From positions 1-57,473 of the forward strand of contig CAMCXF010000017.1 in the NCBI GenBank assembly GCA_945883235.1: DNA of 57,473 nt, given 5' to 3'. Origin of the DNA: Phenylobacterium deserti. GTDB lineage: Bacteria; Pseudomonadota; Alphaproteobacteria; Caulobacterales; Caulobacteraceae. Shown one piece after another: positions 1-9,617 of the stretch. How positions within the stretch are numbered: the first letter of the stretch is position 1; every line of letters begins with the position of its first letter. The notes under the pieces are model-generated. The model was not told the DNA's origin and searched no databases. It was given only the letters and a program-made list of their open reading frames with translations. The translations under genes were made by a program, and so were the position numbers.

Positions 1-1
1 G

Positions 2-1519
2 CAGATCTATCCGGAAGGCTTTCGGCCTAATCTGGTGATCCGCGAGCGCGACTATGAATTCGCCTTTGGAGCCAAGGGCCTGATCAGCGGCTGGAACTGG
101 GATGTCTCCTCGACCTATGGCTACAACCGGGCGACCGAGAATACCTCCAACACCTTGAACGCCAGCCTGGGTCCGACGAGCCCGACGGTGTTTTATGTGG
201 GCGCGCTGCGCTCTACGGAATGGGTAAACTCACTGGACCTGACACGGGCTTTCGCGCTTGAGGGTGCGGGTGATCTGCAGGTCTCGCTCGGTGCTCAGCA
301 CCGCCGGGAAACCTACCGCGTCGAGCCCGGCGAACTGGGCAGCTATCAGGCGGGAACCTACGTGATCCCGGCCGGCCAGCCTTTCGCCGGTCAACGTCCG
401 GCCACGGGCGCGCAGGCGACGCCCGGGTTCCAGCCCAGCGACGCCAGTTCCTCATCGCGCAACAACTATGCGGGCTATGTGGAGCTGGGATGGTCGCCCA
501 CCGAGCGGTTGTTCTTGGGCGCGGCCGCGCGTTACGAGGACTACAGCGACGCCTCGGGTGACACTCTGGTGGGCAAGCTCAACGGTCGTTTCGAGCTGAC
601 CGACTGGCTGGCAGTACGCGGCGCGGTCTCCACCGGCTTCCGGGCACCTGGTCTGGCGCAACAGAACTATGCGGCTTCGTCCAGCCAGTTCCGCCTGGTC
701 AGCGGCGTGCTGGACCTGCTGCAGATCAAGACCCTGCCGGTCGGTTCGCGTGAGGCGCGGGCGCTGGGGGCCCAGCCACTGAAGCCGGAGGAGTCCACCA
801 ATTTCAGCCTCGGCTTGACCCTGGAGCCGATGCCGAACCTGGCCATTACCATCGACGCCTACCGGATCGAGGTCGACAAGCGGATCGCCATCACCAGCAC
901 CCTGACCGGGGCAGCGGTTTCAGCCATCCTGGTGGCCAACGGCCTGCCAGGTTCGCTGAGCGGCCAGTACTATACCAACGCCATCGACACGCGGACGGAC
1001 GGTATCGATATTGTCGCCACGTGGCGGCAGGATCTGGGCGATCTGGGCGCGCTCCGCGCGTCGGCGGGCTATAACCACAACGAGACCGAGATCCGCAACA
1101 TCATCGCCAACCCGCCGCAGCTCAGCGCGCTGGGGCCGACGTTCGTGCTGTTCGACCGTCTGAGCCAGGGCAACCTGACCACCGCCATCCCCAAGGACAA
1201 GATCGCGCTCAGCGCCAGCTGGACCTGGAGCGACCTCAGCGTCAACCTGCGCCAGACCCGGTTCGGCAAATACACCGTGCGCCAGAATCTGGTCACCAAT
1301 GACCGCAGCTATGGCGCGGAATGGATCACCGACCTCGAGGTCAGTTACAAGGTCCGCGACACGGTGACTTTCGCTGTCGGGTCGAACAACCTGTTCAACA
1401 ACTACCCCGACGCCAACGGCATCTTCAATGCGGCCAACGGGGCTGGTCAGTACCCGGGCACGTCGCCGATCGGCTTCACGGGCGGCTCTTACTACGCCCG
1501 GGTGCAGTGGGACTTCTAG
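2..1519 (+). CDS. TonB-dependent receptor, C-terminal part (5' end outside window)
   Basis: Outer-membrane, TonB-energised uptake receptor; only the beta-barrel is present. The reading frame is open from base 2, so plug domain, TonB box and signal peptide lie upstream of the window. What is seen: alternating amphipathic strands, typical barrel phrases such as STGFRAPGLAQQ and LKPEESTNFSLGL, and a terminal YYARVQWDF, the aromatic C-terminal signature recognised by the BAM machinery. The phrase GFRAPGL with a late LKPE motif is common in the large CarA/siderophore-type TonB receptors of Caulobacterales and sphingomonads. It is followed 24 bp downstream by a periplasmic acylase on the same strand, suggesting the imported ligand or its product carries an acyl or amide group. 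The actual ligand cannot be told from sequence. Confidence 0.93.
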   Translation, partial: QIYPEGFRPNLVIRERDYEFAFGAKGLISGWNWDVSSTYGYNRATENTSNTLNASLGPTSPTVFYVGALRSTEWVNSLDLTRAFALEGAGDLQVSLGAQHRRETYRVEPGELGSYQAGTYVIPAGQPFAGQRPATGAQATPGFQPSDASSSSRNNYAGYVELGWSPTERLFLGAAARYEDYSDASGDTLVGKLNGRFELTDWLAVRGAVSTGFRAPGLAQQNYAASSSQFRLVSGVLDLLQIKTLPVGSREARALGAQPLKPEESTNFSLGLTLEPMPNLAITIDAYRIEVDKRIAITSTLTGAAVSAILVANGLPGSLSGQYYTNAIDTRTDGIDIVATWRQDLGDLGALRASAGYNHNETEIRNIIANPPQLSALGPTFVLFDRLSQGNLTTAIPKDKIALSASWTWSDLSVNLRQTRFGKYTVRQNLVTNDRSYGAEWITDLEVSYKVRDTVTFAVGSNNLFNNYPDANGIFNAANGAGQYPGTSPIGFTGGSYYARVQWDF

Positions 1520-1543
1520 TTCGGACTTAGGGGAGCGGGGATC

Positions 1544-3631
1544 ATGAGCCGGGCGATTTCGACGATGTTCGTGGCGCTGGCGGCCATGATCCTGCTGGCT
1601 TTCGGCGCGCCTGCGAACGCAGCGCCCGGACCTCGCGGCGAAATCCTTTGGGACAGCTTCGGCGTACCGCACGTCTATGCCAGGGACGAGGCAGGGGTCT
1701 TCTACGGCTTCGGCTATGCCACAGCACAGAACCACGGCGATGTGGTGATCAAGCTGTACGGTCAGGCCCGGGGCCGTGCCGCCGAGTACTGGGGGGCGTC
1801 CGAGGTTGAGTCCGACAAGTGGGTGATCGCCAACGGCATCTATGAGCGGGCCAAGGCGTGGTACGCCAAGGAGCCGGCCAGCTTCCGGGCCAACCTGGAT
1901 GCGTTTGCCGCGGGTATGAACGCCTACGCCAGGGCTCACCCCGAGGCGCTGGACCCCTCGGTGCGACAGGTCTTCCCGATCACCGGCGTTGATGTCATGG
2001 CCCACGGCCACCGGCTGATGAACTATGTCTATGTGGCACCCCAGGCGCGCACCATGGGCAACGCCGACGCGGGCTCCAACGCCTGGGCGGTTGCGCCGAA
2101 GAAGTCGGCCAGCGGGAATACCCTGCTGTTGGCAAACCCGCACCTGCCCTGGGCGCCCAGTCAGCTCACCTATTTCGAGGCCGACCTCAACGGACCCGGC
2201 ATCAAGATGTACGGTGCCACCCAGGTGGGCCTGCCGGTGCTGCGTTTCATGTTCAACGCGCGAATGGGCTTCACCAACACCGTCAACGGCATCCTGGGTG
2301 CCACCAACTACGAACTGAAGCTGGCTGACGGCGGCTATCTCTACGACGGCAAGGTCCGACCGTTCACGACCTCGACGACAACGTTCAAGGTCCGGCAGGC
2401 CGACGGTAGTCTCAAGACCGAGACGCTGGTTTTGCGCAGTTCGGTCCACGGTCCGGTGTTCACCCGCGCCGACGGGAAGACCGTGGCCCTGCGTGTGGCG
2501 GGTCTCGATCGGCCGGGCGGACTTCGCCAGTACTGGGACATGGGCAAGTCGAAAAGCTTCGCCGACTACCAGGCGATCATGAACCGGCTGCAGGTGCCGT
2601 CCTTCAACATCGTCTACGGCGACCGCGAGGGGCATATCCAGTACCTCTACAACGGCATTCTGCCGAAGCAGGCCGACGGCGGCGACGTCGCGAAGTGGGG
2701 CGGCCTCGTCCCCGGCGACACCTCGAAGACGCTCTGGACCGAGACCCATACCTACGCCGAGTTGCCCAAGGTCATCGACCCGCCCACCGGCTATGTGCAG
2801 AACACCAACGATCCGCCCTGGGTGGCGACCTATCCACAGACCATCCAGGCCAAGGACTACCCGGCCTACATGGCCAACAACGGGCCGATGTCGCTGCGCG
2901 CCCAGCAATCGTCGCACCTGATGGCAGATCCGCAGAAGATCACCTTTGACGACTTCGTGGTCCGCAAGCTGACCAGCCATGTGCTGATGACCGACCGGGT
3001 GCTGGACGAACTCCTGACCGCGGCGGCGACCAGCGACGATCCGGAAGTCCAGGCCGCCGCAGCCGTGCTCAGGGCGTGGGACCGCACGGTCAATGCCGAC
3101 GCGAACGGGGCGCTGCTGTTCGAGGCCTGGGCGCGCAGGTTCGCCGGGCCGAACTACATCAACGACGCAAACTACAAGGTCCGCTGGGATGCGGCTCGAC
3201 CCATCGACACGCCCTATGGCCTGAAGGATCCGGCTCAAGCGGTCGCCATGCTGAAGGCCGCCGCGACCGAGGCCAGGGCCAGCTACGGTGCCCTCGACCG
3301 CCCGTTTGGCGAGGTCTCGCGGTTTGCCCTTGGCAAGGTCGACCTGCCCGGCAACGGCGGCTTCGGCAACACGGGCGTCTTTCACGTGATGACCTGGAGC
3401 CCGCTCAAGGACGGCAAGCGCACGCCCGTCCACGGTGAGACCTGGATGTCGATGGTGGAGTTCTCGACGCCGATCAAGGCGGTCGGGCTGATGAGCTATG
3501 GCAATTCGACCCAGCCGGGCTCGCCGCACCGCAGCGATCAGCTTGAGCATCTGTCAAAGAAGACCTTCCGCACGCTATGGACCACCCGCGCCGCCGTCGA
3601 ACAGAACCTCAAGGCGACGACCCCTTACTAA
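1544..3631 (+). CDS. penicillin acylase family protein (N-terminal nucleophile hydrolase, AHL-acylase-like)
   Basis: Amidase of the penicillin G acylase / acyl-homoserine-lactone acylase family (Ntn hydrolase, self-processed into alpha and beta chains), expected in the periplasm. The protein is 695 aa with an N-terminal signal peptide (hydrophobic run about 8-26 ending in ANA). An alpha-chain segment GEILWDSFGVPHVYA is followed at about residues 177-181 by GSNAW. In this family the Ser of that motif (here Ser178) becomes the N-terminal nucleophile of the beta chain. NPHLPW and NTVNG further on also fit the family. Start ATG has GGGGAGCGG upstream. It sits between a TonB receptor and an FG-GAP protein in a compact set, so a role in processing an imported amide is more likely than dedicated quorum quenching. 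Cephalosporin, AHL or peptide amides are all possible substrates. Confidence 0.92.
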   Translation: MSRAISTMFVALAAMILLAFGAPANAAPGPRGEILWDSFGVPHVYARDEAGVFYGFGYATAQNHGDVVIKLYGQARGRAAEYWGASEVESDKWVIANGIYERAKAWYAKEPASFRANLDAFAAGMNAYARAHPEALDPSVRQVFPITGVDVMAHGHRLMNYVYVAPQARTMGNADAGSNAWAVAPKKSASGNTLLLANPHLPWAPSQLTYFEADLNGPGIKMYGATQVGLPVLRFMFNARMGFTNTVNGILGATNYELKLADGGYLYDGKVRPFTTSTTTFKVRQADGSLKTETLVLRSSVHGPVFTRADGKTVALRVAGLDRPGGLRQYWDMGKSKSFADYQAIMNRLQVPSFNIVYGDREGHIQYLYNGILPKQADGGDVAKWGGLVPGDTSKTLWTETHTYAELPKVIDPPTGYVQNTNDPPWVATYPQTIQAKDYPAYMANNGPMSLRAQQSSHLMADPQKITFDDFVVRKLTSHVLMTDRVLDELLTAAATSDDPEVQAAAAVLRAWDRTVNADANGALLFEAWARRFAGPNYINDANYKVRWDAARPIDTPYGLKDPAQAVAMLKAAATEARASYGALDRPFGEVSRFALGKVDLPGNGGFGNTGVFHVMTWSPLKDGKRTPVHGETWMSMVEFSTPIKAVGLMSYGNSTQPGSPHRSDQLEHLSKKTFRTLWTTRAAVEQNLKATTPY

Positions 3632-3641
3632 GGAGACGAAC

Positions 3642-5132
3642 ATGAACAGGCGCTTTCTCCCGGCGACCGCGGCGGTCTGCGCCCTCCTGCTGGTCGCCGC
3701 CGCGCCGGCAACTGAGCCCGCGTTTGCGCCGGTACAGCCCGAGCTGTTGGCCATGCCGGGCTCGCTGTCCAACGCCTGGGCCGACTTCGACAACGACGGC
3801 GATCTCGACATGGCCGTGTCGCTAAAGAGCGGCGAGATCCGGCTCTATCGGAATGACCGGGGCGTGCTGGCCAGCATGGGCGCGGCCCTGGGCTTGCCGA
3901 CATCGGGCGGTGAGTTCCGGGCGATCAGCTGGGGCGACTTTGACGGCGATGGCTGGTTGGATCTGCTGGCGGGCTCAAGCCTGGCCGACAAGCCCAGTGC
4001 GGTGTTTCAAAGCCGGGCCGGCAAGGCGTTCGTCAATGTCGCCGCCGAGATTGGTCTGACCGTTCCCGGGCGCTCGTCGCGTCAGAACAACTGGATCGAT
4101 TACGACAACGACGGCGACGTCGACCTGTACGCCACCGACCGGACAGGTTCCAACAGGCTGTTCCGCAATGACGGCGGCAAGTTCGTTCAGGCTTTTGTGG
4201 GCGCCGGACCGACCGACGCGCGCTCGACGGTCGGCGCCTGCTGGCTGGACTTCGACAAGGACGGCGACCTGGACCTGTTCCTGGCCAACCAGTCGGGCAA
4301 GACTGACGCCCTGTGGCGCAATGACGGGACGGCGTTTGTTGACGTCGCGCCCGCACTGGGCATGGAAAATGCCGGGCGCAAAAGCAACCAGGGCGGGGTC
4401 GGCTGCGCGGTCGGCGACTACGACAACGACGGCAATCTGGACATCTTCGTTCCCAACTACGGTCGCAACACGCTGTGGCGCGGAAACGGCGCGGGCGGCT
4501 TCACAAACACCGCGCCTGCGGTGGGCGTCGATCTGGACAATGAGGCCGTGGGCGCGGCCTGGGGCGACTATGACAATGACGGCTACCCCGACCTGTCGGT
4601 GATGTCCTATGTGGGTCCGCCGGGTGAGCAGGTCCCGCGCAACAACCTTTTCCACAATGAGGGCGGCAAGGGCTTCCGCGATGTGCTGGTGCAGGGCGGC
4701 CCACTGGACGTCGGCGACCACGGCGTGGCCTGGGCCGATTTCGACCGCGACGGCGACGTCGATCTATCCGTGACCAAGGGCTACACGGCGGTCGGCGGAC
4801 ATTTCCTGTTCCGCAACCTGCTACCCCGCGCGGCGGCCGGCCAAAGCCTGCAGGTCACTGTGCTTGACGCCAAGGGCCGCCACACCCAGGCCGGGGCCGA
4901 GGTTCGGGTCTACAACCGCGAGGGCAAGCTGCTGGGCACGGGCCAGGTCTCAACGGGCGGCGGCTATGGTGCCCAGGGTGTGACGCCGCTGCACTTCGGC
5001 CTGCCCGGCACCCGGCAGGTCACCGTCGAGGTGACCTTCATGAGCGCGAGCGGCCGCAAGGTGCAGCGGCTGGAAAAGGTCAAGATCGTCGCCTATGCCG
5101 GCCGGACGCTCGTGATCCGGCGCGCCAGTTGA
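3642..5132 (+). CDS. FG-GAP/VCBS repeat protein with ASPIC/UnbV domain (CRTAC1-like)
   Basis: Exported 496-aa protein. The ATG at 3642 is preceded by AAGGAGACG, 10 bp after the acylase stop. A signal peptide (about 1-24) leads into repeated FG-GAP/VCBS beta-propeller blades, each with an Asp-rich calcium loop of the form D-F/Y-D-N/K-D-G-D (for example DFDNDGD, DYDNDGD, DFDKDGD, DFDRDGD). The last ~110 residues (about 390-496) form an ASPIC/UnbV domain (GQSLQVTVLDAKGRHTQAGA onward). Such proteins are extracytoplasmic calcium-binding scaffolds. Their partners are mostly unknown, but they are recurrent neighbours of TonB receptors. The next gene is convergent with only 9 bp between stops. Function beyond the fold is not inferred. 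Confidence 0.9.
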   Translation: MNRRFLPATAAVCALLLVAAAPATEPAFAPVQPELLAMPGSLSNAWADFDNDGDLDMAVSLKSGEIRLYRNDRGVLASMGAALGLPTSGGEFRAISWGDFDGDGWLDLLAGSSLADKPSAVFQSRAGKAFVNVAAEIGLTVPGRSSRQNNWIDYDNDGDVDLYATDRTGSNRLFRNDGGKFVQAFVGAGPTDARSTVGACWLDFDKDGDLDLFLANQSGKTDALWRNDGTAFVDVAPALGMENAGRKSNQGGVGCAVGDYDNDGNLDIFVPNYGRNTLWRGNGAGGFTNTAPAVGVDLDNEAVGAAWGDYDNDGYPDLSVMSYVGPPGEQVPRNNLFHNEGGKGFRDVLVQGGPLDVGDHGVAWADFDRDGDVDLSVTKGYTAVGGHFLFRNLLPRAAAGQSLQVTVLDAKGRHTQAGAEVRVYNREGKLLGTGQVSTGGGYGAQGVTPLHFGLPGTRQVTVEVTFMSASGRKVQRLEKVKIVAYAGRTLVIRRAS

Positions 5133-5141
5133 CCAATCCCG

Positions 5142-5561
5142 TCAGGGCCGCAGTTTCTTCGGCACCATGGCCACCTGCTCCGGGGCCAGTTTGACGACCG
5201 AGTCTACGATACAGCGGGTTTCGAAACCACTCTTGTCGATGCCGATATCCATGTCGATGGGCTTGCAGATGATGTCCGAGCCGGGAGGATTGCGCGTGAT
5301 GATCGGGTCGGAGGACGAGGCACCGGCCAGGCAACCACCCTTCATGGTGACGCGATAGGTGGACCGGTCGCCGCCAGAGATCAGCAGGGTATCCTTGTCG
5401 AGGATGGTGTGATTGCGGATATCGTGGCTGCGAATGCACTGGCCAGCCGGAAGGCCGGTCCCGCGTGCGGGAGCATCGCCCAGCGGCGACACCTTGGCGG
5501 CAATTGCCACCGTCGACAGGGTGGCCACTGTGGCGGCCAGGGCGATGATCGAGATTTTCAT
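5142..5561 (-). CDS. small exported protein, DUF6491-like
   Basis: 139-aa secreted protein starting at MKISIIALAATVATLS. The upstream in-frame extension lacks signal-peptide character, while this ATG has GGAGAACGACTT before it. The signal peptide is about residues 1-22. The mature part carries paired Cys in C-IRSHDIRNHTILD and further Cys residues that could form disulphides. The CIxxxxIRNHTILDxxTLL pattern matches what I recall of the DUF6491 family, whose function is unknown. It is convergent with the FG-GAP gene and divergent from the TPP-riboswitch/thiC unit. Family assignment is from memory of the motif and moderately sure; that it is a real exported protein is well supported. Confidence 0.75.
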   Translation of the reverse strand: MKISIIALAATVATLSTVAIAAKVSPLGDAPARGTGLPAGQCIRSHDIRNHTILDKDTLLISGGDRSTYRVTMKGGCLAGASSSDPIITRNPPGSDIICKPIDMDIGIDKSGFETRCIVDSVVKLAPEQVAMVPKKLRP

Positions 5562-5667
5562 AAGTCGTTCTCCAGATAGACCCTCATACCGATGATACGC
5601 GCGCCGGGGCGTTTCGTCTTCCATTTTGAGACTGGCGAGGAAGCATCAAGAGGAATACCTTGCAACT

Positions 5668-5760
5668 CTCCTCGGGGGGCCGCGCTCAAGCGGCTGAGAG
5701 GTGGGTGAGCCCACGACCCGTCGAACCTGATCCGGGTCATGCCGGCGAAGGGAAGGGTGC
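5668..5760 (+). promoter_or_regulatory. TPP riboswitch (THI element)
   Basis: The core signatures of the thiamine pyrophosphate aptamer are present in order: CTGAGAG (5693-5699), the ACCCGT/GAACCTGATC segment (about 5716-5731), then CCGGGTCATGCCGGCGAAGGGA (about 5732-5753). The element ends about 55 bp before the thiC start, which is the normal arrangement for translational or transcriptional repression by TPP. The exact 5' edge of helix P1 is approximate. Confidence 0.95.
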
Positions 5761-5803
5761 TTCGCGTTCCTGATCCCCCGCCCGTGGTCCGTCCGTCTTT
5801 TGA

Positions 5804-7651
<1,848 letters not shown>

Positions 7652-7760
7652 GACAATCCCCGTCCTCGAACCCGACGGCCACTATAGCGGCCTTGAGCTT
7701 TCCGGCTTCGAATGGGCTGAGCGCGATCTAACCGACATCCGCCTGACGGACTGCACGGTC

Positions 7761-8396
7761 GTGGACGCCCAGCTGTCGTCGGTGATCCTGCAGAATGCGC
7801 GGTTCACCGGCTGCCGGTTTGTGCGGTGCCGTTTCGCCCACGCCGACCTTCGTGAAGCGGTGTTCGATCACTGTGACTTCGCCGACCCGGACAGCCATTC
7901 CGGTCCGCAGTTCGCATTCTCGCGGCTGGACGAGGCACGATTTTTGGCCTGTGACCTGTCGTTCGCTGACATCGACCGAACCAGCCTCTACGGCGTAGTC
8001 TTCGAGGCCTGCAATCTGCGCGGTGCCCGTTTCCATCGCGCCGACTTCACCCGGGCGTTCGGGGGCAAGGTGGTGCGCACGGCAGGGGCGTTCATCGGGT
8101 GTAATCTTGAGCTCGCCGATCTTGCCGATGCGGCCCTGCCCGGCTGTGACCTGTCACGATCATCGTTGCGCGAGGCGGATCTGACAGCTGCGGACCTGGA
8201 GGGCTGTGACCTGACCAGCTGCGACCTGTTTCAGGCGCTGACGACGGGCACTAAGTTGGCCGGGGCAGACCTACGAGAGGGCGAACTTTCGGGTCTGGAC
8301 CTGACCGCGCTCGGCAGCGTGTCGGGGATGAAGGTCACGGCGGCACAGCAGTACCAGCTGCTGAGCGCCATGGGTGTGGATGTGCATCCGGACTAA
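7761..8396 (+). CDS. pentapeptide-repeat protein (true start uncertain, probably upstream)
   Basis: The product is a right-handed quadrilateral beta-helix built of A(D/N)LxxC/F repeats (ARFTGCRFVRCRFAHADLREAVFDHCDF, later CDLSRSSLREADLTAADLEGCDLTSCDLFQ). The first conventional start is GTG 7761 (211 aa). However, the same frame stays open upstream to 7524, and between 7653 and 7760 it reads as good repeat sequence (GLELSGFEWAERDL, DIRLTDCTVVD). That stretch contains no ATG, GTG or TTG. An ATC at 7656 has GGGGGA eight bases before it and would begin 5 bp after the thiC stop, so a non-canonical start, or a recent loss of the start, is possible. Its role is unknown; some relatives mimic DNA and protect gyrase, but nothing here shows that. 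Confidence 0.82.
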   Translation: MDAQLSSVILQNARFTGCRFVRCRFAHADLREAVFDHCDFADPDSHSGPQFAFSRLDEARFLACDLSFADIDRTSLYGVVFEACNLRGARFHRADFTRAFGGKVVRTAGAFIGCNLELADLADAALPGCDLSRSSLREADLTAADLEGCDLTSCDLFQALTTGTKLAGADLREGELSGLDLTALGSVSGMKVTAAQQYQLLSAMGVDVHPD

Positions 8397-8410
8397 GGTA
8401 GAGCCCGCCC

Positions 8411-9508
8411 TCAGCTCCGCCGCCCCGCCACCAGCCGCGCCACGGCCTGCGCCCGGTTGACGGCACCCAGCTTTTTGCGGGCGTTGTCGACGTGGAACCG
8501 TACGGTGGTTTCTGACAGGCCCAGGATCACAGCAATTTCCCAGTCGGATTTACCCTCTGCCACCCAGGTCAGCGCCTCGCGCTCTCGGGATGTCAGATGC
8601 ACCTCGTCGCCTGCGCCCGGCTCTGAAACACAGACGATCACGGCGGGTCGCTGTTGAAAGACTGTCAGGCGCTCAGACCTGACCGGTGCAACCGTGACTG
8701 CCAGCGGTGGCCGTGCCTCGGTTGTCCGCAGCGAGACGGAGCCGCCGCTGCGCTCACCGGACGATCCCCCGCCAGCCGCCGCAATAAGTGCTTCGAGCCG
8801 ACCGGATACGTCATCCGGGGTCGTCAGCCGCCCGCCGACGACTTTGAGATCATCGCGCCGCGACAGCAGGTGTTCGGCGGCGGCGTTCATGCGGCGCACG
8901 CGACCCTCGTCGTTCAAAAGGAAGACGGCCTCGCCGGTCTTCGCGGGTTGGCGCTCGAGATCGTCGTCGGCGAGACCCTTGTCGGCAAGAACCTGAGTCA
9001 ATCGGAATGCCCGACGCAAGTGGCTATGATAGCGCTGCGCACGGACCAGATCACGGGGTCCGAAGGCCTCGCGGGAATATGGCATGTTCATGGTCAGTGC
9101 ACTGACCTCAAAGCCACAGGCCGACAGCCGAATAATCATCGCCGACTGGATGTCCTGAGGTCGCATGAAATCGTTGTAGTACTCGTTGCGCGCGAGTTCA
9201 GTCTTCGGGAGCCAGGCCTCGTCTGTCAGAATGGTCGGTGTCCAGCTGGCCATATAGGCTGCGGGGTCGGGTTCATTCGAGAACGGGTTGATGCCGCCGT
9301 AGTATTGATCGTAGGCCTTGGCGCTGTCCGGATCGATGCGCGCCACGATTCCAGCGCCCGACCCGTCCGCCACACTGATCCGCGACAACCATGCACCCGA
9401 GCCGCCGAGCATATCAGCGAACCGTTCCATCGCGGGAATCCACAGCTCCGGCTGCACAGCCGCACTGTAGAGCAGGTCCAGAAATCCTTCATCGTGAGAC
9501 GTCTGCAT
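8411..9508 (-). CDS. LuxR-type transcriptional regulator
   Basis: 365-aa regulator. I place the start at ATG 9508 because GAGGTGA lies 8 bases upstream; an earlier TTG at 9538 has no such site. The C-terminal ~65 residues form a LuxR/GerE helix-turn-helix: LTSREREALTWVAEGKSDWEIAVILGLSETTVRFHVDNARKKLG, with the expected dimer and DNA-contact residues. The N-terminal ~290 residues lack a recognisable autoinducer-binding domain. A PAS-like stretch (about 200-255, EAVFLLNDEGRVRRMNAAAEHLLSRRD) suggests sensing of a small ligand or redox state. The signal and targets are unknown. It lies convergent to the pentapeptide gene and is separate from the ABC operon behind it. Confidence 0.9.
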   Translation of the reverse strand: MQTSHDEGFLDLLYSAAVQPELWIPAMERFADMLGGSGAWLSRISVADGSGAGIVARIDPDSAKAYDQYYGGINPFSNEPDPAAYMASWTPTILTDEAWLPKTELARNEYYNDFMRPQDIQSAMIIRLSACGFEVSALTMNMPYSREAFGPRDLVRAQRYHSHLRRAFRLTQVLADKGLADDDLERQPAKTGEAVFLLNDEGRVRRMNAAAEHLLSRRDDLKVVGGRLTTPDDVSGRLEALIAAAGGGSSGERSGGSVSLRTTEARPPLAVTVAPVRSERLTVFQQRPAVIVCVSEPGAGDEVHLTSREREALTWVAEGKSDWEIAVILGLSETTVRFHVDNARKKLGAVNRAQAVARLVAGRRS

Positions 9509-9617
9509 GATGCCGATCACCTCGGGCCCGGAGGCCAATTCGAGATGGGGTTACACGTTGCTCAAAGTTCCTCGCAACCAGATACGCCTGAAAGGCGAGT
9601 GGATAGAGACCAGAAGC

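Noticed and set aside
920..3550. 876-aa open frame on the minus strand
   Set aside because: Lies opposite the acylase gene and the TonB-receptor end. Composition (Arg/Gly/His/Val rich) and lack of known motifs are typical of antisense frames in high-GC DNA.
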